Source of the DNA: Nitrospira sp.
GTDB taxonomy: Bacteria > Nitrospirota > Nitrospiria > Nitrospirales > Nitrospiraceae
NCBI GenBank assembly: GCA_024998685.1
Contig: JACOEH010000011.1
Coordinates: forward strand, 49,765-113,764
Reading direction: 5' to 3'
DNA length: 64,000 nucleotides
Below are positions 8,618-17,019 of this stretch, piece by piece (positions within the stretch are counted from its first letter, which is position 1; every line of letters starts with the position of its first letter). Below the pieces are notes generated by a model that made no database searches, was not told the DNA's origin, and saw only the letters and a program-made list of their open reading frames with translations. A program made the position numbers and the translations under genes.

Positions 8618-10074
8618 TGCATCACACGCTGGATGATGAACATCGTCTGGCCTGCAGTCAGCACGATCGTTTGTCCATCTTTCGCCGTCGATGCCTCTTG
8701 TCCCGACGGTCGAATGGATATCTGGTACCGGCCGGCCGGCACCCATGTCCGGGCCACGTGAATTTCATCCGGCAAGGTCTGCCAACTTCGCTTGTCGGCT
8801 TCTTCGGAAGCTACAGCCAGCGCATGCGTCAGCAGCGCAACCAGCAGTCCAACCCAGGGAGCGTCATCCCTTCCAGCAGCCTGCTGCGCGCCTCTCGTGA
8901 TGCCTTCCGCCATCGCATATTTCGTCGCAGCGCGAGCAAGAGCTTTCACGGTGATCGCCGGTAAGCGCTCCGAAAGGCTCTTCTGTGCGAGAGCCGTCAC
9001 ATTATGCGCGAGTTCCGATCGTACGCTGTCCGAATGGCCGGACGAATCGGTCAGTGTCATATTTTCAAACGCCACCTGTGTTTTTTGCAGGACTAACCGC
9101 GGGAGCGCAACGCGGACGACCTGCCCGTTGAGTCCATAGAGCACACTGTCCACTGCGCGATTCCGCTGATAGGGGGACTGGAAGACTCCACGATTGATCA
9201 AGACCAACTGCAACGCATCCAAGCTAATAGGTAGATCCAAGAACAGATCCTCTTTGCGCGGAGCACGCCCATTATAGCTGATCATCACGACTTGGGCGAG
9301 CTGCTCTTGAGATGAACTAGACTGCCATTCAACATCCGGGAAAGCCTGTCGGTACTTGGCAAACTCCCTTGTGAAGTTGAGCGCCTCCGCTGTGCGCAAG
9401 AGATCAGAGCGCAGGGACGGAGGAGCGGACATCTTCGACCACCCTTGCATCGATCCATACGCTTCGTAGGCGTTACGATAGGCAATAAACGCGTTATTGA
9501 GATCACCGACGGCCTCGTACAGGATACCGCTCAAATACCGGGCAAATCCGTCATTTCGGTACTGATCGGCATCCTTCACTCTGTCACCGAGCACATTCAA
9601 GCGATGGTCGATACGTCGCGCCTCCACCAGTGCCTCTTGCAGTTGTCCCTGAGCCGCATAGTTCAAGGCATTAATCACGTTGATCATGACATGTTCGTAG
9701 GCGTCGCCTTCGTACGGCAAGGCATTGTCGTTGGTGAGAAATGCGGCGGTTTCCGAACGAATGGTCCTGGTATAGAGCCGCTCGACCTCCTCGCCCGCTT
9801 GTTCCAATGCCGCACTGCTTTGTTGATATCGGCCTGCCAGCTGCAGCACCATTCCTCGATCCATTTCATACAGTAACCGCCCCTTTGCTCCATACTCTTT
9901 CTCAGTTTGCTCGACGATCGCGGCGGCCTGTTGCGGATCACCGGCGAAGAGGCTTTGTTCTATGAGGAGGTAGCGATTGACGGAAGGACCGCACCCGGTC
10001 AACAGCACGAGAACGGTAAGAAACGGCAGCAACGAGATCGGCCTGTGGGTAAAGCGTGGGAGGATCGGGTTCAA
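8614..10074 (-). CDS. COG3014-like TPR lipoprotein
   Basis: This 486-residue protein has a clear lipoprotein signal: basic start, hydrophobic stretch LPFLTVLVLLTGC, with the lipobox cysteine at about residue 28. The following 200 residues form TPR-like helical pairs (AGDPQQAAAIVEQTEKEYG, LSGILYEAVGDLNNAFIAY). They include the EGDAYEHVMINVINALNYAAQG segment typical of COG3014 proteins, which are found beside LpoB-like and LPP20 lipoproteins in several proteobacteria. The C-terminus has a beta-rich portion. Its likely place is the inner leaflet of the outer membrane. The stop overlaps the next gene's start, and it is 15 bases below the LpoB-like gene. Confidence 0.68.
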   Translation of the reverse strand: MNPILPRFTHRPISLLPFLTVLVLLTGCGPSVNRYLLIEQSLFAGDPQQAAAIVEQTEKEYGAKGRLLYEMDRGMVLQLAGRYQQSSAALEQAGEEVERLYTRTIRSETAAFLTNDNALPYEGDAYEHVMINVINALNYAAQGQLQEALVEARRIDHRLNVLGDRVKDADQYRNDGFARYLSGILYEAVGDLNNAFIAYRNAYEAYGSMQGWSKMSAPPSLRSDLLRTAEALNFTREFAKYRQAFPDVEWQSSSSQEQLAQVVMISYNGRAPRKEDLFLDLPISLDALQLVLINRGVFQSPYQRNRAVDSVLYGLNGQVVRVALPRLVLQKTQVAFENMTLTDSSGHSDSVRSELAHNVTALAQKSLSERLPAITVKALARAATKYAMAEGITRGAQQAAGRDDAPWVGLLVALLTHALAVASEEADKRSWQTLPDEIHVARTWVPAGRYQISIRPSGQEASTAKDGQTIVLTAGQTMFIIQRVMQ

Positions 10075-10089
10075 CAGCGTCCGCGGAAC

Positions 10090-10701
10090 CTAAAAGATGG
10101 TACGTTTCCTTTCCACCACCTTCTTGATCTTCTTCTGCCCGTACCAGACTTTTGCATTGTTCTCCAGATCGATCATCTGAAGATCCACTTGGTAGAAGAC
10201 CGCTTTGGTTCCCTCGGCTTCGTCAAGGATGGTGGAGATCGTACCCTTCATCATGAAATCGGCCCCGATCTCTCTTCCGGGGGCATTCTGGGTATCCTCG
10301 CGCGCATAGATGGCTTGCTCTTTCCGCTCGCTTCGAACCTCGTCGCGCTCGCCTTTACCGGCCACGAACGTGACTTTCTGGGAATTGGTAAGTTCTCGTT
10401 CCAAATCCGTGATGAAGGTTTGCACACTGATATGTTCATGACTGCTGTTCAGAACCGTCCCGACGACGACGACGGGCTGACGTTGGTTCGCCTTTTCAAA
10501 ATTTCCCAACCACGGATATTGCAGCGCCTCCTTGATCATCGCTTCGGCGACCATCCGTGAATCGGTATCATTCCACCGGCCGCTCAAATCAGTCACGACC
10601 CCGGTATCGACACGAGTCACCTTTGTTTCGTGTCCGCATCCTGACAAAGCGAAGGCGACACTCACCATGGCGACAAGCGAAGAGCGATGCTTCCGGATCA
10701 C
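10090..10701 (-). CDS. LpoB-family lipoprotein (peptidoglycan synthase activator-like)
   Basis: This 203-residue lipoprotein has the signal SSLVAMVSVAFALSGCG (Cys at about residue 22). It then has the family hallmarks VTDLSGRWNDTDSRMVAEAM and PVVVVGTVLNSSHEHI, followed by an alternating alpha/beta TolB-N-like fold. In Escherichia coli LpoB activates PBP1B from the outer membrane. This homologue lacks the long disordered proline-rich linker that E. coli LpoB uses to span the periplasm, so direct activation of a PBP is uncertain. The flanking lipoprotein genes form the conserved context of this family. Confidence 0.75.
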   Translation of the reverse strand: MIRKHRSSLVAMVSVAFALSGCGHETKVTRVDTGVVTDLSGRWNDTDSRMVAEAMIKEALQYPWLGNFEKANQRQPVVVVGTVLNSSHEHISVQTFITDLERELTNSQKVTFVAGKGERDEVRSERKEQAIYAREDTQNAPGREIGADFMMKGTISTILDEAEGTKAVFYQVDLQMIDLENNAKVWYGQKKIKKVVERKRTIF

Positions 10702-10745
10702 AATGAACCTCCGAGAAGAGGTGGACTCTCATGCACCATGTGGAT

Positions 10746-11312
10746 TTAACGAACGCCTCGCTTTTCCTCTTCCTGCTCCAACCGTTCGAACAGACGGTCG
10801 GCATTCTTTCGTACGAAGTCCCGCACTTGCGAATTCAGCTCTTTGGCCTGTTCCAAATTGTTTTTCATATCCTCCAGACTTAACTTGGTCAACACATAAT
10901 AAGTGTTGGTCTTGGAATCCATGTACTGGTCAATTTTCCGGACACCGCTGAGCGTCGTCGTCGTGATGGTCTTGATGGCTCGTTCGACGTTCTGCTCTTC
11001 CGTATTACGAGTAAAATCTCCGGCGGTCGTCGAAGCCGCATAATCTCTCATCAGATACCCGGTGTAGGTATCAAAGGTCTTGGCGATCTCGGCCCTCCCG
11101 CGATTCTCAGCCGTATCCCAAGCGAGCGGCGCATTACGGACCCCAACGACCGATCCCACCCCATAAAAAGCTTTGCTGTCTTTTTCGTTATAGGCTCCGG
11201 AACCTTTTTCAACCCATTTAGGAGGGCCGCCGCAAGCGGCCAGTCCCATGACGAGAAGGACGGCAAGACCAGGACCGACCAGCCTTGAATGAATCTCGTG
11301 TGACCGGATCAT
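10746..11312 (-). CDS. LPP20-like lipoprotein
   Basis: This 188-residue protein has the lipobox GLAACGG (Cys at about residue 27), then PPKWVEKGSGAY and FYGVGSVVGVRN. That is the W...G...GVG opening of LPP20-type proteins, here with a helical TTTTLSGVRKIDQYMDSKT middle and a charged coiled C-terminus. It is the first gene of the four-gene minus-strand lipoprotein run, with AGGAGG (revcomp of plus CCTCCT, about 11317-11322) just before its ATG. No catalytic motif is visible; an outer-membrane scaffolding role is inferred. Confidence 0.65.
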   Translation of the reverse strand: MIRSHEIHSRLVGPGLAVLLVMGLAACGGPPKWVEKGSGAYNEKDSKAFYGVGSVVGVRNAPLAWDTAENRGRAEIAKTFDTYTGYLMRDYAASTTAGDFTRNTEEQNVERAIKTITTTTLSGVRKIDQYMDSKTNTYYVLTKLSLEDMKNNLEQAKELNSQVRDFVRKNADRLFERLEQEEEKRGVR

Positions 11313-11456
11313 ACAATCCTCCTTGGGTAAATAAGTATATATACCGTACGTAGAATATCCCGAGAAAAATCGTTGCAGTCATGCTAACATGGGTTCTAAA
11401 GGCAGTCAACGCAACAGACGCTTCGAGCAGTCTCTTCATCATGGAAGGGGGGATCT

Positions 11457-11627
11457 GTGGCAGACATCCGGATTGACGACGGCATCATTAGAATTCAGAA
11501 CCTTGACATCCAAGATCTCAAGGCCGCAGCGGTACTCGCGGCCTACCCTCAATCACGTTGGGCGGAAATCACCCGCCGAGCGGTCAAGATCGGTCTTGGA
11601 TACCTGAAAGGCGGCGAGAGCGATTAA
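11457..11627 (+). CDS. Small conserved-looking hypothetical protein (56 residues)
   Basis: A GTG at 11457 follows a strong ribosome site (GGAAGGGGGGATCT) and opens a 56-residue frame ending in TAA at 11625-11627. The product starts VADIRIDDGIIRIQNLDI and ends in a helical, basic segment (RWAEITRRAVKIGLGYL). I recognise no family. Its stop overlaps in opposite orientation the stop of the caspase-fold gene (11624-11626), so both genes end on the same few bases. The strong ribosome site is the main support. Confidence 0.5.
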   Translation: MADIRIDDGIIRIQNLDIQDLKAAAVLAAYPQSRWAEITRRAVKIGLGYLKGGESD

Positions 11628-13021
11628 GGCATGGGGGTGCGATCGGCTTGGCTGACGGCTGCTCGAGCCCGCGCATGTGTGCCGCCTAGTTCCAAATATC
11701 GGCGAAACGCCTCCACCGCCTTCGGTTGATCATGGAGATGATCGGCATACAGGGTCCCTAATGCGAAATAGACATCCGGATTGGTATTGTTCACAAGTAA
11801 GGCTTGTCGGAGAGCGGCCTCAGCTTCCACAAACTTGCCGCGTTTTTCGTGAATCAATCCCAATATATAGAATGAATCGGAATTCTCCGGCGCATATTTC
11901 ACAGCGAGAAGGCCGGCCGCCAAAGCCTCGTCGAGATTCGGCACAACTTCCAGTCGAATGTAACTCTTTAGAACGTATGCATCGCCGTAGCTGGAATCGT
12001 AACCGATGGCGCGATCCAATCGCTCCAACGCTTCTTCCACCGATTTCCCTTCCTGGAGCAGCGCAAAAGCGCGTTCGTATTGAGCCTTCGCCTCCTGTCG
12101 GCGTTCAGAAGGAGTCTGAGGAACGGCACCCAGTGTAAAGGCGGACTTCCGTCCTTCGATCAAGGCCGTGTCTCCATCGCCGTCGATCCGTAGACTCAAT
12201 GGATGTTGCGTACCATTGGAAGCCGCTTCGACCTGTCGCATGAGATAGGTCCCCAACTCGGAAGCCATGAGCCAGCCGTTTCCGTCCAGATCTGCTGAAC
12301 CGGTAAGTCCGGCCAGCACCGCCTCAACAAAACGACTGCCCTTCTCGGACCGAACAGTGACCTCTCCTTTGCTTGCCGCGCTAATGACTTGGACCGCACG
12401 CCGATCCGTATCCGATTCGGGGGCCAGCCGCCCTTCCAATGAAAGCTCTGGTGACACAGTGGTCTCCCATCCGAATACCGGCGCATCCAGAATCAGGAGC
12501 GTATGTTTGGAAGCCGACCGTCTTGTAAATTCTTTTAAATGCTCAACCGTGATCGATTTCGTTGCGTTGTTGACCTGTGCGTCAAACGGCACAAGATATC
12601 CGCGATCTTGGCCCTCGGCATCCTGCATGGATCCGGCATGGCCCACATAGAAGATGACTAGCCGGTCCATGCGTCCCACTTTTCTCGGCAACATGTCGTT
12701 CAAAAGCTGATGCAGACGTCGCGAGCTTGCGTCCTTGTCGTAGAACTCGACCACCTCGTCGAACCCCAACCGCCGAAACGCCTCGGCCACCTTCTTGGCA
12801 TCGCTGATCGCTCCCGGGATGGAAGGAGCCAAGATGTAGTTTTCGATCCCAATAATGATCGCCCAGGACTTGTAGTACAGGCCTTCCGGCTTTCCCAATT
12901 GAGCCTCAGCGGTCGACAAGGGGATAACCGAGAAAATGCCGAGCACTTGAGCGCCTAATAGAAGAAGCAGGCATAAGGACATCCGCAACAGGCTTTTCCG
13001 AAAATGCCTTGCGCGGTTCAT
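11624..13021 (-). CDS. Secreted caspase-fold (C14-like) protein with TPR tail; catalytic Cys replaced
   Basis: This 465-residue protein has a signal peptide (about residues 1-40, cleavage near AEA/Q). Next is a caspase/metacaspase-like p20 domain: WAIIIGIENY (about 53-62), DAKKVAEAFRRLGF, and the histidine strand LVIFYVGHAG with His128. The strand that normally ends LDAC reads LLILDAPVFG, so the catalytic cysteine position holds Pro181. The protease is therefore probably inactive. From about residue 310 there are three or more TPR repeats (AKQYERA-like, SDSFYILGLIHEKRGKFVEA, PDVYFALGTLYADH). It probably acts outside the cytoplasm as a binding scaffold. The next gene, acs, diverges from it. 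Confidence 0.75.
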   Translation of the reverse strand: MNRARHFRKSLLRMSLCLLLLLGAQVLGIFSVIPLSTAEAQLGKPEGLYYKSWAIIIGIENYILAPSIPGAISDAKKVAEAFRRLGFDEVVEFYDKDASSRRLHQLLNDMLPRKVGRMDRLVIFYVGHAGSMQDAEGQDRGYLVPFDAQVNNATKSITVEHLKEFTRRSASKHTLLILDAPVFGWETTVSPELSLEGRLAPESDTDRRAVQVISAASKGEVTVRSEKGSRFVEAVLAGLTGSADLDGNGWLMASELGTYLMRQVEAASNGTQHPLSLRIDGDGDTALIEGRKSAFTLGAVPQTPSERRQEAKAQYERAFALLQEGKSVEEALERLDRAIGYDSSYGDAYVLKSYIRLEVVPNLDEALAAGLLAVKYAPENSDSFYILGLIHEKRGKFVEAEAALRQALLVNNTNPDVYFALGTLYADHLHDQPKAVEAFRRYLELGGTHARARAAVSQADRTPMP

Positions 13022-13118
13022 GGGGGCAGCCTATCTCCGGCCTAGACAGGTGTCAAGAAACGGACTCAAGAGGGGCCCACAGCACCATGCCGGGATAGCT
13101 TCGATGCAACGGTTATGG

Positions 13119-13147
13119 TTGCAGGCGCCCTCGACTTTCTCCATAAT
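13119..13147 (+). promoter_or_regulatory. Candidate promoter for acs
   Basis: TTGCAG (13119-13124) and CATAAT (13142-13147) are separated by 17 bases and lie 47 bases before the acs ATG. The match is moderate and there is no supporting data. Confidence 0.3.
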
Positions 13148-13193
13148 TGCGCATCCGCAGAGGACTGCGCCGAAGAAGGAGAGGGTTGTCGCC

Positions 13194-15083
13194 ATGAGCG
13201 AAAAGATTGAGACCCTGTTGAAGGAAAGTCGGACATACCAGCCGACCGCGAAGACGATAGCCGCTTCCTACATCAAAGACTACGAGACCGAGTACAAACA
13301 ATCCATCGCAGACCCTGAAGCATTTTGGAGCGCTGAGGCCAAAGAGTTGGAGTGGTTCTCTCCTTGGGATAAGGTCCTGGAGTGGGATTACCCATGGGCG
13401 AAATGGTTTGTCGGCGCACGATGCAACATCGCCTACAACTGCCTGGACCGCCACATCAAGACCTGGCGCAGGAACAAAGTGGCGCTGATCTGGGTCGGCG
13501 AAAACGATCAAGAACGAATCTTCACCTATGCCGAACTGTACCGACAGGTGAACCGCTGCGCCAATGCCCTCAAAAAGCTTGGCCTGCAGCAAGGCGATCG
13601 TGTCACCATCTATTTGCCGAAGATACCCGAACAAGTCATCGCTATGCTGGCGTGCGCCAGGATCGGCGTAGTCCATAGCGTCGTCTATTCAGGTTTCAGC
13701 GCCCCTGCCCTCGCCAACCGCATCAACGATGCAGAATCCAAAGTGGTGATCACCGCCGATGTCGGGTTCGACCGCGGCAAGGCTATCCAATTGAAATCGG
13801 TCGTGGACGAGGCGATCAAGACCTGCCCGACGATCGATCATGTGGTAGTCGTACGCCGTCAGAGTGACGGTCCGCCCCTTTCCCTTCCAAAGGAGATTGA
13901 CTGGAAGGAGTGGATCGAGCATGAGCGGACGGTTTGCGAAGCAGAACAGCTGGATGCCGAAGCACCGCTCTATATTCTCTATACGTCCGGCACGACCGGT
14001 CGACCGAAGGGCGTTGTCCATGTTCACGGAGGATACATGGTCGGGACCTATACGACGATGAAGTATGTGTTCGACCTGAAAGATGATGACGTGTATTTCT
14101 GCGTGGCTGATCCGGGGTGGGTTACAGGCCACAGCTATATCGTTTACGGTCCGCTTCTCAACGGCGCAACGATTCTAACCGCAGAAGGGAAACCGGATTA
14201 CCCGAATCCTGGACGCTGGTGGGATCTCATCGAGCGGTATGGGGTCTCGATTTTCTATACGACCCCGACCGCGATCCGACTGCTCATGCGCTACGGCGAA
14301 GACTGGCCGAAGAAATTCGATCTCTCGACGCTCCGAGTCCTCGGGAGTGTCGGAGAGCCGATTAACCCGGAAGCCTGGGAATGGTTTCATCGGGTGACCG
14401 GCGAAGATAAACCCATCATGGACACCTGGTGGCAGACAGAAACAGGATCGATCTTGATCTCCCCGCTTCCCACCGTGCCGCTGAAACCCGGCTCGGCCAC
14501 CCGCCCATTTCTCGGCATTGAAGCCGATGTCGTCGATCGCGAGGGAAAGAGCCTCCCCCCGAACGCCGGCGGCTTTGCCGTCATTAAAAAACCCTGGCCG
14601 GCCATGATGCGCACCATTTACAAGGATCCTGATCGTTATAAGGCCTACTGGTCCACCATCCCCAATTGCTATACGGCCGGCGACGTCTGTCATAAAGACG
14701 CAGACGGCTACTTTTGGTTCATGGGCCGAGCGGATGACGTAATCAAAGTCGCCGGCAATCGGCTCGGCACCGCCGAGGTGGAAAGCGCATTGGTCAGTCA
14801 CCCAGCCGTCTCGGAAGCTGCCGTAATCGGCAAGCCGCATAAGACAGTCGGTGAATCCATTAAAGCCTTCATCATCTTGAAACAGGGAGAGCAGGAAAGT
14901 CCGGCGTTGATCAAATCGATCAAGGAGCAGGTCCTGAAAGAATTGGGCAAGATCGGCGTCCCGGCTGAAATCGATATTGTCCCTTCTCTCCCCAAGACTC
15001 GGTCAGGGAAGATCATGCGCCGCGTCCTCAAAGCGAAAGAACTTGGGCAAGACCCGGGAGATATCTCGACGATCGAAGAGTAG
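13194..15083 (+). CDS. acs: Acetyl-CoA synthetase, AMP-forming
   Basis: I place the start at ATG 13194 because GGAGAGGG lies just upstream and the homologous N-terminus begins there; the frame upstream to 13020 looks non-coding. The 629-residue enzyme activates acetate to acetyl-AMP and then acetyl-CoA in the cytoplasm. Motifs seen: YTSGTTGRPKGVVHVHGG (ATP phosphate loop), DTWWQTETGS with the acetate-pocket Trp, GRADDVIKVAGNRLGTAEVE (hinge and A8 loop), and PKTRSGKIMRR with the catalytic, acetylation-regulated lysine Lys606. The length is a little below the usual 650. It probably lets the cell use or recycle acetate. The lysine motif permits control by Pat/CobB-type acetylation if the host has them. 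Confidence 0.96.
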   Translation: MSEKIETLLKESRTYQPTAKTIAASYIKDYETEYKQSIADPEAFWSAEAKELEWFSPWDKVLEWDYPWAKWFVGARCNIAYNCLDRHIKTWRRNKVALIWVGENDQERIFTYAELYRQVNRCANALKKLGLQQGDRVTIYLPKIPEQVIAMLACARIGVVHSVVYSGFSAPALANRINDAESKVVITADVGFDRGKAIQLKSVVDEAIKTCPTIDHVVVVRRQSDGPPLSLPKEIDWKEWIEHERTVCEAEQLDAEAPLYILYTSGTTGRPKGVVHVHGGYMVGTYTTMKYVFDLKDDDVYFCVADPGWVTGHSYIVYGPLLNGATILTAEGKPDYPNPGRWWDLIERYGVSIFYTTPTAIRLLMRYGEDWPKKFDLSTLRVLGSVGEPINPEAWEWFHRVTGEDKPIMDTWWQTETGSILISPLPTVPLKPGSATRPFLGIEADVVDREGKSLPPNAGGFAVIKKPWPAMMRTIYKDPDRYKAYWSTIPNCYTAGDVCHKDADGYFWFMGRADDVIKVAGNRLGTAEVESALVSHPAVSEAAVIGKPHKTVGESIKAFIILKQGEQESPALIKSIKEQVLKELGKIGVPAEIDIVPSLPKTRSGKIMRRVLKAKELGQDPGDISTIEE

Positions 15084-15136
15084 CGTACAGAGAAATTACA
15101 CTCGATATGGGCCTAACCGAGCGAAGGAGACGACAT

Positions 15137-15664
15137 ATGGAGAAACCAACGATTTTCGCTGCGGCAATTTCAATCGGTATCATGACCCTGCTCTTACAAA
15201 TAATCGGTCCAGGACTCACGTCTGCAGCGGATCAGGAACCAAAGGCCAAACCACACTCCAAAACCGTCAAACCAAAAACCGTCAAGCCCAAGGCTGTCAA
15301 ACCAAAGATCGCCAAACCCAAAACCGTCCAACCCGAGATCACCCAACCCAAGATCGAACCGAAGCCTCAAACAGCTGAAACTACCGCGAACACTCCTGCG
15401 TGTTTCGGGATCGCGCCGCAGATCGAAGAATTGGTACCGGATGAGGGTGAGCCAGGCGCACAGGTCACGATCAAAGGGGCCGAGTTCGGCTCGCCCGACT
15501 GTTTACGAGGCGTGTCATTCGGGCCGGGCCACGCATCTACCTTCACGATGAAAGACGAATCGACCATCTTAACGACCGTCCCAGCCGATGGCCGTAAGGG
15601 CCTCGTTATGGTCACCGTCACCACGGCTTCCGGAGAAGATTCCAAAGTGTTCATGGTGAAATAG
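15137..15664 (+). CDS. Secreted IPT/TIG-domain protein with Lys-Pro repeat linker
   Basis: The start is chosen at ATG 15137, which follows AAGGAG; a longer frame reaches 15107. The 175-residue product has a signal peptide (to about the SAADQ cut site). Then comes a low-complexity linker of KP-V/A-KPK units (roughly residues 35-75), and then an IPT/TIG immunoglobulin-like fold: PQIEELVPDEGEPGAQVTIKGAEFG, ending TTASGEDSKVFMVK. Two cysteines (CFGIAPQ and DCLRGV) may pair. TIG domains bind surfaces or glycans; the linker could span peptidoglycan. It follows acs by 53 bases, but I see no metabolic link. Confidence 0.7.
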   Translation: MEKPTIFAAAISIGIMTLLLQIIGPGLTSAADQEPKAKPHSKTVKPKTVKPKAVKPKIAKPKTVQPEITQPKIEPKPQTAETTANTPACFGIAPQIEELVPDEGEPGAQVTIKGAEFGSPDCLRGVSFGPGHASTFTMKDESTILTTVPADGRKGLVMVTVTTASGEDSKVFMVK

Positions 15665-15686
15665 GAGAACTCCTTCCGGTTTCAGT

Positions 15687-15908
15687 ATGAAGTGGACGAG
15701 AAAACCAGGCGAGCCCATTTATCTGAGACAGCACCTCGTTGCGCTCGCCCTGGCGGTGGGCCTGCCGGTTGTTCTGTTGCAACTGTACAAGATCTACGTG
15801 GGCCCGGTGAGCTTCGGGGCACAGATGGGATTTGGGATTCTCGTGTCAATCCTGGTCGGAATCATCCTCTACTTCACCTACCGATCATCGGCACAAAACC
15901 AGCAATAG
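15687..15908 (+). CDS. Small two-helix membrane protein
   Basis: This 73-residue protein has two predicted membrane segments (LVALALAVGLPVVLLQLYKIY and MGFGILVSILVGIILYFTY). The N-terminus is short and basic, and the C-terminus polar. No family is recognised. It lies 22 bases after the IPT-domain gene on the same strand and is probably co-transcribed with it. Confidence 0.55.
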   Translation: MKWTRKPGEPIYLRQHLVALALAVGLPVVLLQLYKIYVGPVSFGAQMGFGILVSILVGIILYFTYRSSAQNQQ

Positions 15909-15913
15909 CAAGA

Positions 15914-16148
15914 TTATTTGCTTCGAGTCCCCAGCGGACTACGAACACCCACCGACCCTCGATGCAACACATGGGTGTAGAGGATCGTCGTATTGACGAC
16001 GCGATGCCCCAACAACTCCTGAATCGTGCGAATGTCGGAGCCGCTTTCGAGCAGGTGCATGACCAACGAAGGCCCAGATGCTGTGGCAGCTCGCTGTCGC
16101 TTCATCCAACCAATACCTTTTCTTGTATTGCGTCTTCGGGCAACCCAC
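15914..16148 (-). pseudogene. Tyrosine recombinase (integron-integrase-like) C-terminal remnant
   Basis: The minus strand encodes [18 protein letters not shown] and then [12 protein letters not shown] and GVRSPLG. This is the C-terminal box of tyrosine recombinases with the integron/XerC-type ending, including the nucleophilic Tyr in IYTHVL. Just upstream, CHSIWAF (the RHSFAT box) is in another frame, so there is a frameshift. Everything N-terminal, including the first catalytic Arg, is missing. The remnant cannot be active and marks an old mobile-element boundary at the left edge of the toxin-antitoxin island. Confidence 0.7.
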
Positions 16149-16320
16149 GAAGAATGTCCTGTCTGCGATCTTCCAGAATTAACTCAATAGCTTCTCGCAA
16201 GTTATTTTTTGCTTCCTCTACGGTTTCACCTTGTCCATTCGTACCGGGCACCTCTGGACAAATAGCCCAATATCCACCTTCAGGTGCCGGTTCAATAATT
16301 GCTGTAAACTCAGCTTTCAT
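16102..16320 (-). CDS. HicB-like antitoxin, partner missing
   Basis: This 72-residue protein has the HicB partial RNase-H-like fold: [35 protein letters not shown] opening, then [20 protein letters not shown]. HicB neutralises the HicA mRNA interferase. No HicA-like frame exists on either side: the downstream flank is an integrase remnant and the upstream flank is a ~155-bp repeat element. It is therefore an orphan antitoxin, or belongs to the short HicB type without a DNA-binding tail. Confidence 0.75.
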   Translation of the reverse strand: MKAEFTAIIEPAPEGGYWAICPEVPGTNGQGETVEEAKNNLREAIELILEDRRQDILRGLPEDAIQEKVLVG

Positions 16321-16340
16321 TACTCCCTCCTGTTTTTATC

Positions 16341-16505
16341 GAGCCTAATCATGTTTAGGCCGATCCGCATAAACGCGGCAACCGGCAGTTTCAATGCACA
16401 AATACGCGACGAACGTTCGCGCATCATATGCCGGTTCTGTCGTTGTTTCCATAGGCTCGATCATATGACCACGCTTTACGGGTTCTCATGCGGACCGGGA
16501 TAGCA
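16341..16505. repeat. ~155-bp element with shared ends, copy A
   Basis: The element begins with a small palindrome (GCCTAA-TCATGT-TTAGGC at 16343-16360), then CGATCCGCATAA. It ends TTCTCATGCGGACCGGGATAGCA at about 16483-16505. The two ends are inverted relative to one another around GATCCGCATAA/TTATGCGGATC. Copy B at 19479-19635 has nearly the same ends and length but an unrelated interior. No gene is inside. It could be a MITE-like or IS-terminus relic. Confidence 0.6.
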
Positions 16506-16621
16506 GCTGTCTTGTGACTTGGTTCAATGCTGTCCTTCGCGGGCATGCCAACAGCCGGGATATTCCTGCTACAGAGCTTGAACGAGCGATGGGAGAGATT
16601 CTGATCGAAGAGCAGCTTCAC
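16505..16621 (-). pseudogene. DUF5615 PIN-like toxin gene, truncated and frameshifted
   Basis: A GTG at 16621 overlaps the stop of the DUF433 frame (GTGA) and opens KLLFDQNLSHR, the diagnostic start of DUF5615 PIN-like toxins. After about 12 residues the homologous reading moves to another frame (SLVQAL, EYPGCWHAR), and the sequence stops at repeat copy A. The toxin is inactivated. Confidence 0.65.
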
Positions 16622-16845
16622 GACGGGGAAATTGACACAAGTTTCCGCTCCCGATCAGCCGCAAAGGCAAGACAGGCGCAGATGTCTTCGCGTGTGAGGT
16701 CGGGGAAGTCTGTGAGAATGTCTTCTTCGCTCATTCCGGAGGCAAGGTACTCCAACACATCATAGACAGCCATGCGGAGGCCACGGATGCAGGGTTTGCC
16801 GCCACGCTTCTCTGGATCGATGGTTATGCGGTTCTTCCAATCCCT
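16618..16845 (-). pseudogene. DUF433 antitoxin copy with lost start codon
   Basis: This frame is almost identical to the intact DUF433 gene at 17803-18030: DWKNRITIDPEKRGGKPCIRG, then SGMSEEDILTDFPDLTRED. At the position of that gene's ATG this copy has AGG (16845-16843). No in-frame ATG, GTG or TTG lies just upstream. The body is open, so only initiation seems lost. It preceded the truncated DUF5615 toxin in the usual antitoxin-toxin order. Confidence 0.7.
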
Positions 16846-17019
16846 AGGATGAAGGGGAAATATGTGATTCAGAGCGCAATTTCGAGAGAACGGCCCACAT
16901 CATTGGGCCACTGCGATCACAAGAACACTCTCACCCCCAATTCCAGATACCCGGCCCCTGAGAAGCCTAACGGTGGCCGCTCAGCCCCGAGCAGTACGTC
17001 GGAGAAAATGAACCGGAGA

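Noticed and set aside
11334..11358. TATATACCGTACGTAG motif, also seen as TATATACGTACGTAG at 44771-44785
   Set aside because: The two occurrences lie at very different distances from the next start codon (about 25 and 205 bases), so a shared operator is unlikely; it may be an AT-rich -10 by chance.
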